A DNA stretch of 13,406 nucleotides, taken from positions 1 through 13,406 of the forward strand of contig DATJDB010000096.1 of NCBI GenBank assembly GCA_035497635.1, in the 5' to 3' direction. Shown one piece after another: positions 7,418 through 13,406 of this stretch (positions within the stretch are counted from its first letter, which is position 1; the number at the start of each line of letters is the position of its first letter). Position numbers and translations under genes: made by a program. The notes beneath the pieces were generated by a model. The model was not told where the DNA came from. It did no database searches and worked only from the letters and a program-made list of their open reading frames with translations. The DNA is from Serpens sp035497635 (GTDB lineage: Bacteria > Pseudomonadota > Gammaproteobacteria > Pseudomonadales > Pseudomonadaceae).

Positions 7418-7447
7418 GGCCGCCTGTATCGATTCTGGAGGTGGCCC

Positions 7448-8005
7448 ATGGAGGCTCTCGACGCTCTGCTGACCCGTGTGTCCGTGCCGCGTTTGCACGA
7501 CCCGGCGCCGGATGAGGCGCAACGCCAGCAGTTGTTCCGCGCCGCGCTGCGCGCGCCCGATCATGGCCAGCTGCGCCCCTGGCGCTTCCTGACCATCGAA
7601 GGAGTGGCCCGCGAGCGCCTGGGTGAACTGTTCGCCCAGGCGGTCTCGGCGCACGGCAACGTCAAGCCGGACATGCTCACCAAGGCGCGCGCCATGCCGC
7701 TGCGCGCGCCGCTGCTGGTGGCGGTGATCGCCGCGCCGAAGACGCACTTCAAGGTGCCGGAAAGCGAGCAGATCCTCTCGGCCGGCTGTGCCGCCTACGC
7801 CATCGTGCTGGGCGCCCATGCGCTGGGCCTGGGCGCGATCTGGCGCAGCGGCGACCTTTCCCATGATCCGCTGGTGAAGGCCGGGCTGGGTGTAGGCGAG
7901 CACGAACAGATTGTCGGCTTCCTCTATCTGGGTCGCGCCGAAGGCGAGCGCCGCACGCCGCCGGCGCTCAATCCCGCCGACTTCGTGACCGCCTGGCAAG
8001 GTTGA
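7448..8005 (+). CDS. YdjA-like FMN-dependent nitroreductase
   Basis: Small flavoenzyme of 185 aa, similar in length and motif order to E. coli YdjA, a minimal nitroreductase-fold protein that binds FMN as a homodimer and uses NAD(P)H; the physiological substrate is unknown. Recognisable segments are the N-terminal ALDALLTRVSVPRL (3-16, flavin-phosphate side), RAPDHGQLRPWRF (35-47), ARAMPLRAPLLVAVIA (80-95), SAGCAAYAIVLGAHALGLGAIWRSG (111-135) and the C-terminal IVGFLYLGRAEG (155-166). GGAGG at 7437-7441 is 6 bases before ATG 7448, an excellent ribosome-binding site. It lies between two Cys-rich metal-protein genes on the same strand; any functional link is speculative. Confidence 0.92.
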   Translation: MEALDALLTRVSVPRLHDPAPDEAQRQQLFRAALRAPDHGQLRPWRFLTIEGVARERLGELFAQAVSAHGNVKPDMLTKARAMPLRAPLLVAVIAAPKTHFKVPESEQILSAGCAAYAIVLGAHALGLGAIWRSGDLSHDPLVKAGLGVGEHEQIVGFLYLGRAEGERRTPPALNPADFVTAWQG

Positions 8006-8052
8006 TCGGTCGGGCCAGAACGCACTAAGGGTGGTCGGGTCTCAACAGTTCC

Positions 8053-8068
8053 GGCAGCGCAAGCTGCC
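8053..8068 (+). other. 6-bp hairpin with GCAA loop ahead of the Cys-rich gene
   Basis: GGCAGC (8053-8058), loop GCAA (8059-8062), GCTGCC (8063-8068): a perfect stem capped by a GNRA tetraloop if transcribed. It lies 20 bases before the ATG of the copper-binding protein and just ahead of its ribosome-binding site. As DNA it is an inverted repeat that could be an operator; no T run follows, so it is not a standard terminator. Confidence 0.35.
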
Positions 8069-8088
8069 TGACTCCTGGGAGACTAGCG

Positions 8089-8418
8089 ATGATCAATCCT
8101 GCCTTTGAAGCCTGTGTCCAGGCGTGTACCCGTTGCGCCGAGGCGTGTGAGCACTGCGCCTCCTCCTGCCTGCGCGAAGAAGACCTTCAGATGATGGCTC
8201 GCTGCATTCAGCTGGATCGCGACTGTGCGGACCTGTGCCGGCTATGTGCTGTGCTGATGACCCGGGACAGCGAACAAGCCGCAGCCCTGTGCCGAGTCTG
8301 CGCCGCAGCCTGCCGCGCCTGCGCTGCCGAGTGTGCCCGTCACGAGCATGATCATTGCCAGGCTTGCGCGCGCGCTTGCACGGCGTGCGCCGAGGAATGC
8401 GAGCGGATGGCGGCGTAA
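8089..8418 (+). CDS. Csp-type (DUF326) four-helix-bundle copper-binding protein
   Basis: The 109-aa product contains 20 cysteines, spaced mainly CxxC and CxxxC along amphipathic helices: Cys9, 13, 16, 20, 23, 27 (first), 39, 46, 50, 53 (second), 68, 71, 75, 78, 82 (third), and 90, 93, 97, 100, 104 (fourth). This matches the cysteine-rich DUF326/Csp copper-storage bundle, in which thiols lining the core bind many Cu(I) ions. There is no signal peptide or Tat motif, so it resembles the cytosolic Csp3-like group. His85, His87 and His89 lie between the third and fourth helices, where Csp3 proteins often have His near the open end. GGGAG at 8077-8081 is 7 bases before ATG 8089. Upstream is a short hairpin; I could not identify a CueR-type operator. 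Copper as the metal is inferred from family. Confidence 0.88.
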   Translation: MINPAFEACVQACTRCAEACEHCASSCLREEDLQMMARCIQLDRDCADLCRLCAVLMTRDSEQAAALCRVCAAACRACAAECARHEHDHCQACARACTACAEECERMAA

Positions 8419-8438
8419 GCAATTGTGGAGCGGAACCT

Positions 8439-8462
8439 GTGGGAGCGAATTCATTCGCGAGC
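8439..8462 (+). repeat. REP palindrome, left member of an inverted pair
   Basis: A GTGGGAG tail (8439-8445) joins a hairpin GCGAAT-TC-ATTCGC (8445-8458), then GAGC. This is the common Pseudomonas extragenic REP layout. It lies 20 bases after the stop of the Cys-rich protein. Its partner is in reverse orientation at 8503-8526. Confidence 0.85.
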
Positions 8463-8481
8463 TTTTTGGGGTTCCCGGCCA

Positions 8482-8491
8482 GGGGGGGGGG
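8482..8491 (+). repeat. G10 homopolymer between the two REPs
   Basis: Ten consecutive G residues lie between the REP palindromes. The tract is non-coding and prone to slippage or sequencing error, so its length may vary between isolates. Confidence 0.9.
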
Positions 8492-8502
8492 CCGCATGAA
8501 GA

Positions 8503-8526
8503 GCTTGCGGACAAGTCCGCTCCCAC
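8503..8526 (-). repeat. REP palindrome, right member of an inverted pair
   Basis: Read on the minus strand this is a GTGGGAG tail then hairpin GCGGAC-TT-GTCCGC, then AAGC. It aligns over all 24 bases with the left REP, differing at two compensatory stem pairs, one loop base and one base after the stem. The opposed pair forms a REPIN/BIME-like unit of about 88 bases. Confidence 0.85.
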
Positions 8527-8533
8527 TAAGGCA

Positions 8534-8561
8534 AAAAGCCGGACCCAAGGGTCCGGCTTTT
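8534..8561. terminator. Bidirectional intrinsic terminator between the Cys-rich gene and fadL
   Basis: AAAAGCCGGACCC (8534-8546), loop AA, GGGTCCGGCTTTT (8549-8561) form a perfect 13-bp inverted repeat with a GC-rich core, flanked by A5 on the left and T4 on the right. Either strand therefore reads as a GC hairpin followed by a U tract. It sits 17 bases past the fadL stop (minus) and downstream of the Cys-rich gene (plus), serving both convergent genes. Confidence 0.9.
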
Positions 8562-8578
8562 AGGTGCAACGCCGTCGC

Positions 8579-9880
8579 TTAGAAACGGTAGGTCAGCTGG
8601 GCTGCCAGGCCGTGGGCGGAGTTTTCATACTCGGCGTTGTAGCCGGTCTGATTCACTTCGCCCTTGTCTTCCTTCAGGTAGGAGTAGGCCAGGTCGAGGG
8701 TCACGTCCTGGTTGATGTTCCAGCCAGCACCCAGGGACAGGATGGTGCGATCCGACACCGGGATGCGGGTGGTGCGGTGTTCGTTGGTGGTCGGCGACTC
8801 GTCCAGTGCCAGGCCGGCGCGCAGCACCCACTGCGGATTCAGCTGGTAGGCGGTGCCGACGGCGAAGGACCAGGTGTCGCTCCACTTCAAGGGCTCTTTT
8901 AGCTCAGCGAAATCACCAGCGGCAAAAGCGGGAACACCCGAATTTTCGACAACCAGCGCATCCAGACGGCTCCAGCGGGTCCAGGTGGCGCCACCATGGA
9001 TAGTCCACTGATCGTCCAGTCGATAGGTCACCGAGGTATCGATGATTTCCGGCATGGTGATGTCTACACCGGCGCCGAAGGTGTTATTCAGCATCTGGAA
9101 GGGCGGGACGGGGTATGGGCCAACAGATGTCGGCAGACCGGTGGGCATACCACTGACTTTGGTATCGCCTTCCAGGCTGTAGGAAATCTTGGATTTGTAG
9201 TTCAGGCCCCAGCTCAGTTGCTCGGTAACATCTACCAGCACGCCGAGGTTGAAGCCGTAGGCAATATCGTCGCCTTCGATTTCAACCTTGGCATCCGGGA
9301 ATGGTCCCAAACCCAAGGGGGCCAACTTTGGAGAGATATTGGTATTGCTGGTCAGCTTCCCATAAATACGGCTGATCACCAGGCCACCGCCCACCGACAC
9401 CTGGTCGTTGATCTTGTAGCTGAGGGTCGGCTGCAGATTGACCACTTCCACTTCGCTGTTCAGACCGTGGTAGCGACCCATGTGGCCTTTTTCGTAGTCG
9501 CTGATGACCGCGAACGGCACGTACAGGCCGAGACCGAAGTGCAGCTTGTCGTTGATCGGGGTGACGTAGTAGCCGAAGGGCACGGTGGCGAAGGGCACCA
9601 TGTCGCCGTCGGTGCTGCCGGTGCCGCCGGTCGCTTCGATATCGGTCAGCGCATGAATGAACGCCAGACCACCACTCACTTCGCGACGATCAAGCTTGGA
9701 CATGCCGGCCGGGTTGCCGGCCACGGTACTGGCGTCCTGGGCGGAGGAGGAACGGCCGGCGAAGGCGGTGCCCATGCCGCTGGCGCTGTGTTCGTTGATG
9801 GCCAGGCCGTTTGCCATGGCTTGGCTGGACAGGGCGCCAATCGCCAGAGCCAGTGTTGTTTTTATCCAGGCTTGTTTCAT
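8579..9880 (-). CDS. fadL: FadL-family outer-membrane long-chain fatty-acid transporter
   Basis: Outer-membrane beta-barrel of 433 aa in the FadL/TodX family, which takes up long-chain fatty acids or other hydrophobic compounds. A signal peptide MKQAWIKTTLALAIGALSSQ... is cleaved after AMA (residue 23). The mature N-terminal hatch carries the family signature NGLAINEHSASGMGTAFAGR (24-43) and the NPAGM motif (56-60). The remainder alternates polar and apolar residues as in beta strands and ends in the C-terminal Phe (LTYRF) recognised by the barrel assembly machinery. ATG 9880 is chosen over the longer open frame (to 9973) because it starts the signal peptide and has GGAG 6 bases upstream. An 18-base palindrome at 9924-9941 lies in the upstream region; the terminator at 8534-8561 follows. 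Exact substrate cannot be decided. Confidence 0.94.
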   Translation of the reverse strand: MKQAWIKTTLALAIGALSSQAMANGLAINEHSASGMGTAFAGRSSSAQDASTVAGNPAGMSKLDRREVSGGLAFIHALTDIEATGGTGSTDGDMVPFATVPFGYYVTPINDKLHFGLGLYVPFAVISDYEKGHMGRYHGLNSEVEVVNLQPTLSYKINDQVSVGGGLVISRIYGKLTSNTNISPKLAPLGLGPFPDAKVEIEGDDIAYGFNLGVLVDVTEQLSWGLNYKSKISYSLEGDTKVSGMPTGLPTSVGPYPVPPFQMLNNTFGAGVDITMPEIIDTSVTYRLDDQWTIHGGATWTRWSRLDALVVENSGVPAFAAGDFAELKEPLKWSDTWSFAVGTAYQLNPQWVLRAGLALDESPTTNEHRTTRIPVSDRTILSLGAGWNINQDVTLDLAYSYLKEDKGEVNQTGYNAEYENSAHGLAAQLTYRF

Positions 9881-9923
9881 CGATAACTCCGGTTTCTCGG
9901 TTTGAAGCGAGCGGGGCGACGCT

Positions 9924-9941
9924 AACAGGATCGGTCCTGTT
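9924..9941. promoter_or_regulatory. Palindrome upstream of fadL, possible operator
   Basis: AACAGGA-TCGG-TCCTGTT is a perfect 7-bp inverted repeat with a 4-base spacer, ending 43 bases before the fadL start codon. It could be a binding site for a dimeric regulator, or a leader hairpin if the transcript starts further upstream. It does not match the PsrA half-site pattern (GAAAC...GTTTC type) as I recall it. The remaining gap to the sulfurtransferase gene (9881-10085, 205 bases) holds a T7 run on the minus strand near 10019-10025 without a convincing hairpin, and no recognised small gene. Confidence 0.4.
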
Positions 9942-10085
9942 CCAGCGGGGCAAACCGCTCTAGATCGCGGCATTCACACATTCCATGCAGGCCGTGAAGG
10001 TTCTCGGCGAAGCATGCTAAAAAAACCGGGCGAGCAATGTAACTATTTGTTCTTCAAGGGAAATGTTCGGTCGAGGGCTGACCCA

Positions 10086-10940
10086 TCAGTCACTTGTCGC
10101 CACCGGGCGCGCCGGATCGGTGATCCATTCGCTCCAAGAGCCGGCGTACAGCGGCGCCAGCGGCAGGCCAGCGAGGCTCATGGCGAACAGGTTGTGGCAG
10201 GCGGTGACGCCGGAGCCGCAATAGGCCACCAGTTGGTCGGGGCTGCGTCCGGCGAGCAGGCGTTCGAAGCGCTGGCGCAGCTGCACCGGCGGCAGGAAGC
10301 GGCCATCGGCGCCCAGGTTGTCGGTGAAGGGGGCGCAGCAGGCACCGGGAATGTGACCGGCCACCGGGTCCAGCGGCTCCACCTCGCCGCGAAAGCGCGG
10401 CAGGCCCCGTGCATCGATCAGCGTCAGGGCCGGGTCGCGCAGGCGCTGGAGCAGGCTGGCGACATCCAGCACCAGGCTGGCGTCCGGGCGGGCGGTGAAG
10501 TTGCCGCGCGCCGCTTCGTCGGTCTGCGCGGTCACCGGCAGGCCGGCCGCCTGCCAGGCCTGGAAGCCGCCGTCCAGCAGATAGACATCGTTGCGCTTGC
10601 CTAGCCAGGCCAGCAGCCACCAGGCGCGCGCGGCAAAGGCGCCGGGGCCGTCATCGTAGAGCGCCACCGTGCTGTCCTGATGCACGCCCCACTCGCGCAG
10701 GCGCTCTTGCAAACGGGCGGGATCGGGCAGTGGATGGCGGCCGGTGACGCCCTTGATCACCGGGCCGGACAGGTCCTGGTCGAGATCGGCGAACCGGGCG
10801 CCCGGGACATGGCCTTCGGTGTAACGGCTACGACCGTAGGCAGGATCGTCCAGGGCGAAGCGGCAATCGAGGATGAGCAGATCGGGGGTCGACAGGCGCT
10901 CGGCCAGTTGTGGCGCAGTCAGCAGGCGGGCGAGGGACAT
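10086..10940 (-). CDS. sseA: 3-mercaptopyruvate sulfurtransferase (tandem rhodanese)
   Basis: The 284-aa protein has two rhodanese domains: an inactive N-terminal one (about 7-135; LDCRFALDDP, YTEGHVPGARF, YDDGPGAFAARAWWLL, YLLDGGFQAW) and a catalytic C-terminal one (about 155-278; LIDARGLPRFRG, GHIPGA). The active-site loop is CGSGVTACHN with Cys241. CG[S/T]GVT is typical of 3-mercaptopyruvate sulfurtransferases, whereas thiosulfate sulfurtransferases usually have CRKGVT, so SseA is preferred. It moves sulfur from 3-mercaptopyruvate to thiols or cyanide in the cytoplasm. ATG 10940 has GGAG 5 bases upstream. It is transcribed divergently from the PlsC-like gene across a 100-base gap and in the same direction as fadL, with 205 bases between; a separate fadL promoter is likely. 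Confidence 0.93.
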   Translation of the reverse strand: MSLARLLTAPQLAERLSTPDLLILDCRFALDDPAYGRSRYTEGHVPGARFADLDQDLSGPVIKGVTGRHPLPDPARLQERLREWGVHQDSTVALYDDGPGAFAARAWWLLAWLGKRNDVYLLDGGFQAWQAAGLPVTAQTDEAARGNFTARPDASLVLDVASLLQRLRDPALTLIDARGLPRFRGEVEPLDPVAGHIPGACCAPFTDNLGADGRFLPPVQLRQRFERLLAGRSPDQLVAYCGSGVTACHNLFAMSLAGLPLAPLYAGSWSEWITDPARPVATSD

Positions 10941-11040
10941 GATGGCTCCTGTGTCTCTGAGGGGCGGACCGGCATCATAAGGGGGCCGTCATATTTCGCC
11001 AGTTGCCTGGCATAGACCCGTCACAGAAATGGGAGCCGTC

Positions 11041-11835
11041 ATGTCTGATCTGGCCGTCATTACCGGGAGCGCCACGCTGGCCCGCCGTGTGGGCGTTCTG
11101 GTGGGAAATGTCCTGGTTACCGCCTATTACTGCTGCGTCATCCTCGGGCGCGCCGCAGTCAGTCGATTACGGCGCGAGCACATCGACCGCTATGCGCGCG
11201 GCTGGGCCCGGGTACTGCTGCGCATGGCGCGCATCGACATTCAGGTGCAGGGACAGGCGCCGGATTTCGCCGATGGCCGGCGCTACATCATCCTCTGCAA
11301 CCATTCCAGTCACTACGACATCCCGGTGAGCTTCGCCCATCTGCCAGGCTCGATCCGCATGCTGGCCAAGAAGGAACTGTTCTCCATTCCGCTGTTCGGA
11401 GCGACCCTGCGCGCCGGTGAATTCCCCTCCATCAACCGCGGCAATCGCCATCAGGCGGTGCGCGACATGGAAAACGCGCGCCGGCTGATGGAAAGCGGCA
11501 TCGTGCTGTGGGCGGCCCCGGAAGGCACCCGCTCGGCGGATGGTCAATTGCTTGCGTTCAAGAAAGGCTGTTTCCATCTGGCGCTGGATACCGATGCGAT
11601 CATCGTGCCGCTGGCGATTCGCGGCATTCACCCGGTGCTGCCGGCGCGCAGTTGGAAATTGAACCTGGGCATGCCGGTCGAGGTGGAGATCGGTGAACCC
11701 ATCGACGCCAGCCGCTACAGCGCCGAACAGTTGCCCGAGCTGATGGCCGACACCCGTGCGCGCCTGCAGGCGATGCTCGATCGCGGTGTCGCGCCGGCCG
11801 GCGTGGTTGCCGAAGAGCAGCTGACCCCGGCCTGA
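11041..11835 (+). CDS. PlsC-type 1-acyl-sn-glycerol-3-phosphate acyltransferase
   Basis: Inner-membrane-associated acyltransferase of 264 aa. The four blocks of the glycerolipid acyltransferase family are present: motif I NHSSHYD with His88 and Asp93 (HX4D), motif II GEFPSINRGNR around 126-136, motif III APEGTRSADG at 159-168, and motif IV IVPLAIRG at 188-195. A hydrophobic segment at about 20-40 (VLVGNVLVTAYYCCVILG) is the likely membrane anchor. An in-frame ATG lies at 11029, but GGGAG at 11031-11035 is 5 bases before ATG 11041 and would be inside the longer protein, so 11041 is preferred. Most likely it adds the sn-2 acyl chain to make phosphatidic acid; Pseudomonads have several paralogues, so lysophospholipid or other acceptors remain possible and no symbol is given. 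Confidence 0.92.
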   Translation: MSDLAVITGSATLARRVGVLVGNVLVTAYYCCVILGRAAVSRLRREHIDRYARGWARVLLRMARIDIQVQGQAPDFADGRRYIILCNHSSHYDIPVSFAHLPGSIRMLAKKELFSIPLFGATLRAGEFPSINRGNRHQAVRDMENARRLMESGIVLWAAPEGTRSADGQLLAFKKGCFHLALDTDAIIVPLAIRGIHPVLPARSWKLNLGMPVEVEIGEPIDASRYSAEQLPELMADTRARLQAMLDRGVAPAGVVAEEQLTPA

Positions 11836-11856
11836 CGCGCGCCACTCGACTCCGCC

Positions 11857-11882
11857 GGCCGGCGTAAAGCCGGCCCCACAGG
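11857..11882 (-). repeat. Single REP-like hairpin between the plsC-like gene and rnd
   Basis: Read on the minus strand, CCTGTGGGG runs into a perfect 7-bp stem GGCCGGC / GCCGGCC with a 5-base loop TTTAC. The CCTGTGGG lead is the same as that of the REP at 8436-8443, but the stem sequence is unrelated. No T run follows in the direction of the PlsC-like gene, so it is not a standard terminator. Confidence 0.6.
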
Positions 11883-11924
11883 GTTCGGTGGCGCCAAGGT
11901 TCATACCTGGCCCCGGGAGCGCTG

Positions 11925-11930
11925 TATACT
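11925..11930 (+). promoter_or_regulatory. Likely -10 box of the rnd-ycgL operon
   Basis: TATACT at 11925-11930 is a 5/6 -10 match, preceded directly by TG, and lies 31 bases before the GTG start of rnd. The -35 region is poor: TTCATA at 11900-11905 would need a 19-base spacer. The discriminator is strongly GC (GCGCGCCC). Confidence 0.5.
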
Positions 11931-11961
11931 GCGCGCCCTTTATTCGACGGGAAGGCCCTGC

Positions 11962-13095
11962 GTGAGCATCGACATTCACTGGATCCGCGACGACGCCGAG
12001 CTGGCGCAGCAGTGCGCTGCCTGGCGCACGCTGCCGTTCGTGGTGCTGGACACCGAATTCATGCGGGTCGACACCTTCTATCCGATCGCTGGTCTGGTGC
12101 AGGTCGGTGATGGTCGACAGGCCGCACTGATCGATCCACTGTGCATTCGCGACTGGTCACCGTTCGCCGCGCTGCTGGACGATCCCGCCGTAGTCAAGGT
12201 GCTGCATGCCTGCAGCGAAGATCTTGAAGTCTTCCAGCGCCTGACTGGCACACTGCCACAGCCGCTGTTTGACACCCAGCTGGCCGCCGGCTACCTGGAT
12301 CTGGGCTTTTCCATGGGCTATTCGCGCCTGGTGCAGGCGCTGCTGGCCATCGAGTTGCCCAAGGGCGAGACCCGCTCCGACTGGTTGCAGCGCCCCTTGA
12401 GCGAGCTGCAGGTGCGCTATGCCGCCGAAGATGTCCAGCATCTGGTCGAGGTCTATCGCGCCTTGGATGCGCGCCTCAGTGATGAAAAGCGCGCCTGGCT
12501 GCTGGAAGATGGCGCCGAGCTGGTGGCCAACCTGCGCCGCGAGGTCGATCCCGACGAGGCGTACCGCGAGGGCAAGCTGGCCTGGAAACTGTCCCCTCAG
12601 CAACTGGCGGTGTACCGCGTCCTCTATGCCTGGCGCGAGCGCGAAGCGCGGCGTCGTGACGTGCCGCGCAACCGCATCCTGCGGGAAACATCGCTTTGGC
12701 CGCTGGCGCGCTTTCAGCCCGCCGACCCAGGAGCGCTGTCGCGCATCGAGGATATGCATCCGCGCACCGTGCGCCAGGATGGCGAAGCCCTGTTGCAGCT
12801 GATCCGCCAGGCGGCGGCGCTGTCGCCGGAGGCCTGGCCGCAGCCAGTGGAGGAGCCGCTGCCGCTGGAAGCGGGACGTTTGATCAAAAAGCTGCGCGCC
12901 ATCGGCCAGGCCGAGGCGGTGCGCCTGGGCATGGCGCCTGAGCTGATGCTGCGCAAGAAATCCCTGGAAGCCCTGCTGCGCAGCGGCTATCCCGATGGTC
13001 CCTATCAGTTGCCGGACAACCTGCGTGGCTGGCGCCGCGAGCGCCTGGGCCAGGCGTTGCTCGACGCGTTGTCCGCCCCCGGAGAATCGGCATGA
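11962..13095 (+). CDS. rnd: Ribonuclease D
   Basis: 3'-to-5' exoribonuclease of 377 aa that trims 3' ends of tRNA precursors and other stable RNAs. The DEDDy exonuclease domain occupies about 1-170: Exo I VLDTEFMR (Asp30, Glu32), Exo II LHACSEDLEVF (Asp87), Exo III RYAAEDVQHL (Tyr153, Asp157). HRDC domains follow at about 210-285 (KLSPQQLAVYRVLYAWRE) and about 300-372, as in E. coli RNase D (375 aa). The start is a GTG with GGGAAGG at 11949-11955, 6 bases upstream; no ATG occurs in frame near it, and the resulting N-terminus (MSIDIHWIRDDAEL) fits the family. Its stop overlaps the ycgL start (ATGA), so the two are co-transcribed and probably translationally coupled. Confidence 0.96.
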   Translation: MSIDIHWIRDDAELAQQCAAWRTLPFVVLDTEFMRVDTFYPIAGLVQVGDGRQAALIDPLCIRDWSPFAALLDDPAVVKVLHACSEDLEVFQRLTGTLPQPLFDTQLAAGYLDLGFSMGYSRLVQALLAIELPKGETRSDWLQRPLSELQVRYAAEDVQHLVEVYRALDARLSDEKRAWLLEDGAELVANLRREVDPDEAYREGKLAWKLSPQQLAVYRVLYAWREREARRRDVPRNRILRETSLWPLARFQPADPGALSRIEDMHPRTVRQDGEALLQLIRQAAALSPEAWPQPVEEPLPLEAGRLIKKLRAIGQAEAVRLGMAPELMLRKKSLEALLRSGYPDGPYQLPDNLRGWRRERLGQALLDALSAPGESA

Positions 13096-13391
13096 AACGC
13101 ATCTGTTCCATCTACAAGAGCCCGCGCAAGCGCGAGATGTACCTCTATGTGCTGAAAAGCGACGCGCTAAAGCGGGTGCCGGAAGAGCTGCTGGCCGTAT
13201 TTGGCACCCCTCAGCTGGCTTTCGATCTGGTCCTGCATCCCGAGCGCCCGCTGGATCGCGAGGACATCCATCTGGTGCTGGAAAACCTCGACAAGCAGGG
13301 CTACCACCTGCAGATGCCGCCTGCCAACGACGAAGACGAGTACATCGAGCACCTTCCCGAAGAGCTGCTGCGCATGAACGACCCGCTTTAA
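13092..13391 (+). CDS. ycgL: YcgL domain-containing protein
   Basis: Small cytoplasmic protein of 99 aa matching the gammaproteobacterial YcgL family: N-terminal CSIYKSPRKREMYLYV (5-20), RVPEELLAVFG (28-38), FDLVLHPERPL (44-54), then VLENLDKQGYHLQMPP (62-77) and an acidic tail. Function is unknown; co-occurrence directly after rnd is common in Pseudomonads (from memory) and suggests a link to RNA metabolism. ATG 13092 overlaps the rnd stop by 4 bases, and GGAG at 13081-13084 is 7 bases upstream, inside the rnd coding end. The stop is TAA at 13389-13391, and the last 15 bases of the window hold no visible feature. Confidence 0.93.
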   Translation: MKRICSIYKSPRKREMYLYVLKSDALKRVPEELLAVFGTPQLAFDLVLHPERPLDREDIHLVLENLDKQGYHLQMPPANDEDEYIEHLPEELLRMNDPL

Positions 13392-13406
13392 AGGCCTCGG
13401 ATTCAA

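Noticed and set aside
8005..8088. Possible CueR/MerR-type operator before the Cys-rich gene
   Set aside because: I could not find the expected dyad with a 19-base -35/-10 spacing; only the short GCAA-loop hairpin is clear.
9881..9973. 31-residue N-terminal extension of FadL
   Set aside because: ATG 9880 starts a canonical signal peptide and has GGAG 6 bases upstream; the extension contains the palindrome and would place the signal peptide internally.
10020..10036. A-run followed by GC-rich bases, considered as a terminator for the sulfurtransferase gene
   Set aside because: The minus strand gives CCCGG then T7, but I could not build a convincing stem immediately before the T run.
11029..11040. 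Earlier ATG for the PlsC-like gene
   Set aside because: The GGGAG inside this stretch is correctly spaced as the ribosome-binding site for ATG 11041, and the earlier ATG has no such site.

Overview
The window looks like ordinary chromosome from a Pseudomonas-type gammaproteobacterium. The grounds are GC-rich coding sequence with strong third-position bias, Pseudomonas-style REP palindromes carrying a GTGGGAG tail, and a gene set typical of that family (MlaA, TrkH, FadL, RNase D with YcgL). From memory only, unchecked, the fadL-to-ycgL segment resembles a conserved neighbourhood in P. aeruginosa. No phage, plasmid, integrase, IS, CRISPR, tRNA or rRNA was recognised.

Layout: positions 1-816 hold the 3' part of dinB (DNA polymerase IV), which meets a convergent long FadE-type acyl-CoA dehydrogenase (813-2633, minus) at overlapping stop codons. 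Next is a minus-strand pair, an exported alpha/beta hydrolase (3563-4858) followed by an MlaA/VacJ homologue (2769-3563), joined by a TAATG stop/start overlap. Diverging from the hydrolase is a small three-helix membrane protein (4998-5405), whose 3' end overlaps that of trkH (5380-6831, minus). Three plus-strand genes follow: a YkgJ-type Cys-cluster protein (7006-7377), a YdjA-like nitroreductase (7448-8005) and a 20-cysteine Csp/DUF326-type copper-binding protein (8089-8418). A REP pair with a G10 tract and a strong bidirectional terminator separate these from fadL (8579-9880, minus). Then come a 3-mercaptopyruvate sulfurtransferase (10086-10940, minus), a divergent PlsC-type acyltransferase (11041-11835), a single REP-like hairpin, and the rnd-ycgL operon (11962-13391).

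Functional themes: the envelope and lipids are handled by MlaA with its hydrolase partner, FadL uptake, the acyl-CoA dehydrogenase and PlsC. Metal or thiol chemistry is represented by the YkgJ and Csp-like proteins and the sulfurtransferase. DNA and RNA work is done by Pol IV and RNase D, and potassium uptake by TrkH. No gap between genes exceeds about 205 bases (9881-10085).

I see no clearly new multi-gene system. The most useful second-look items are the translationally coupled hydrolase-MlaA pair in which MlaA has no lipobox cysteine, the REP pair with compensatory stem changes around a G10 tract, the 20-Cys bundle protein, the uncharacterised membrane protein, and the palindrome ahead of fadL.
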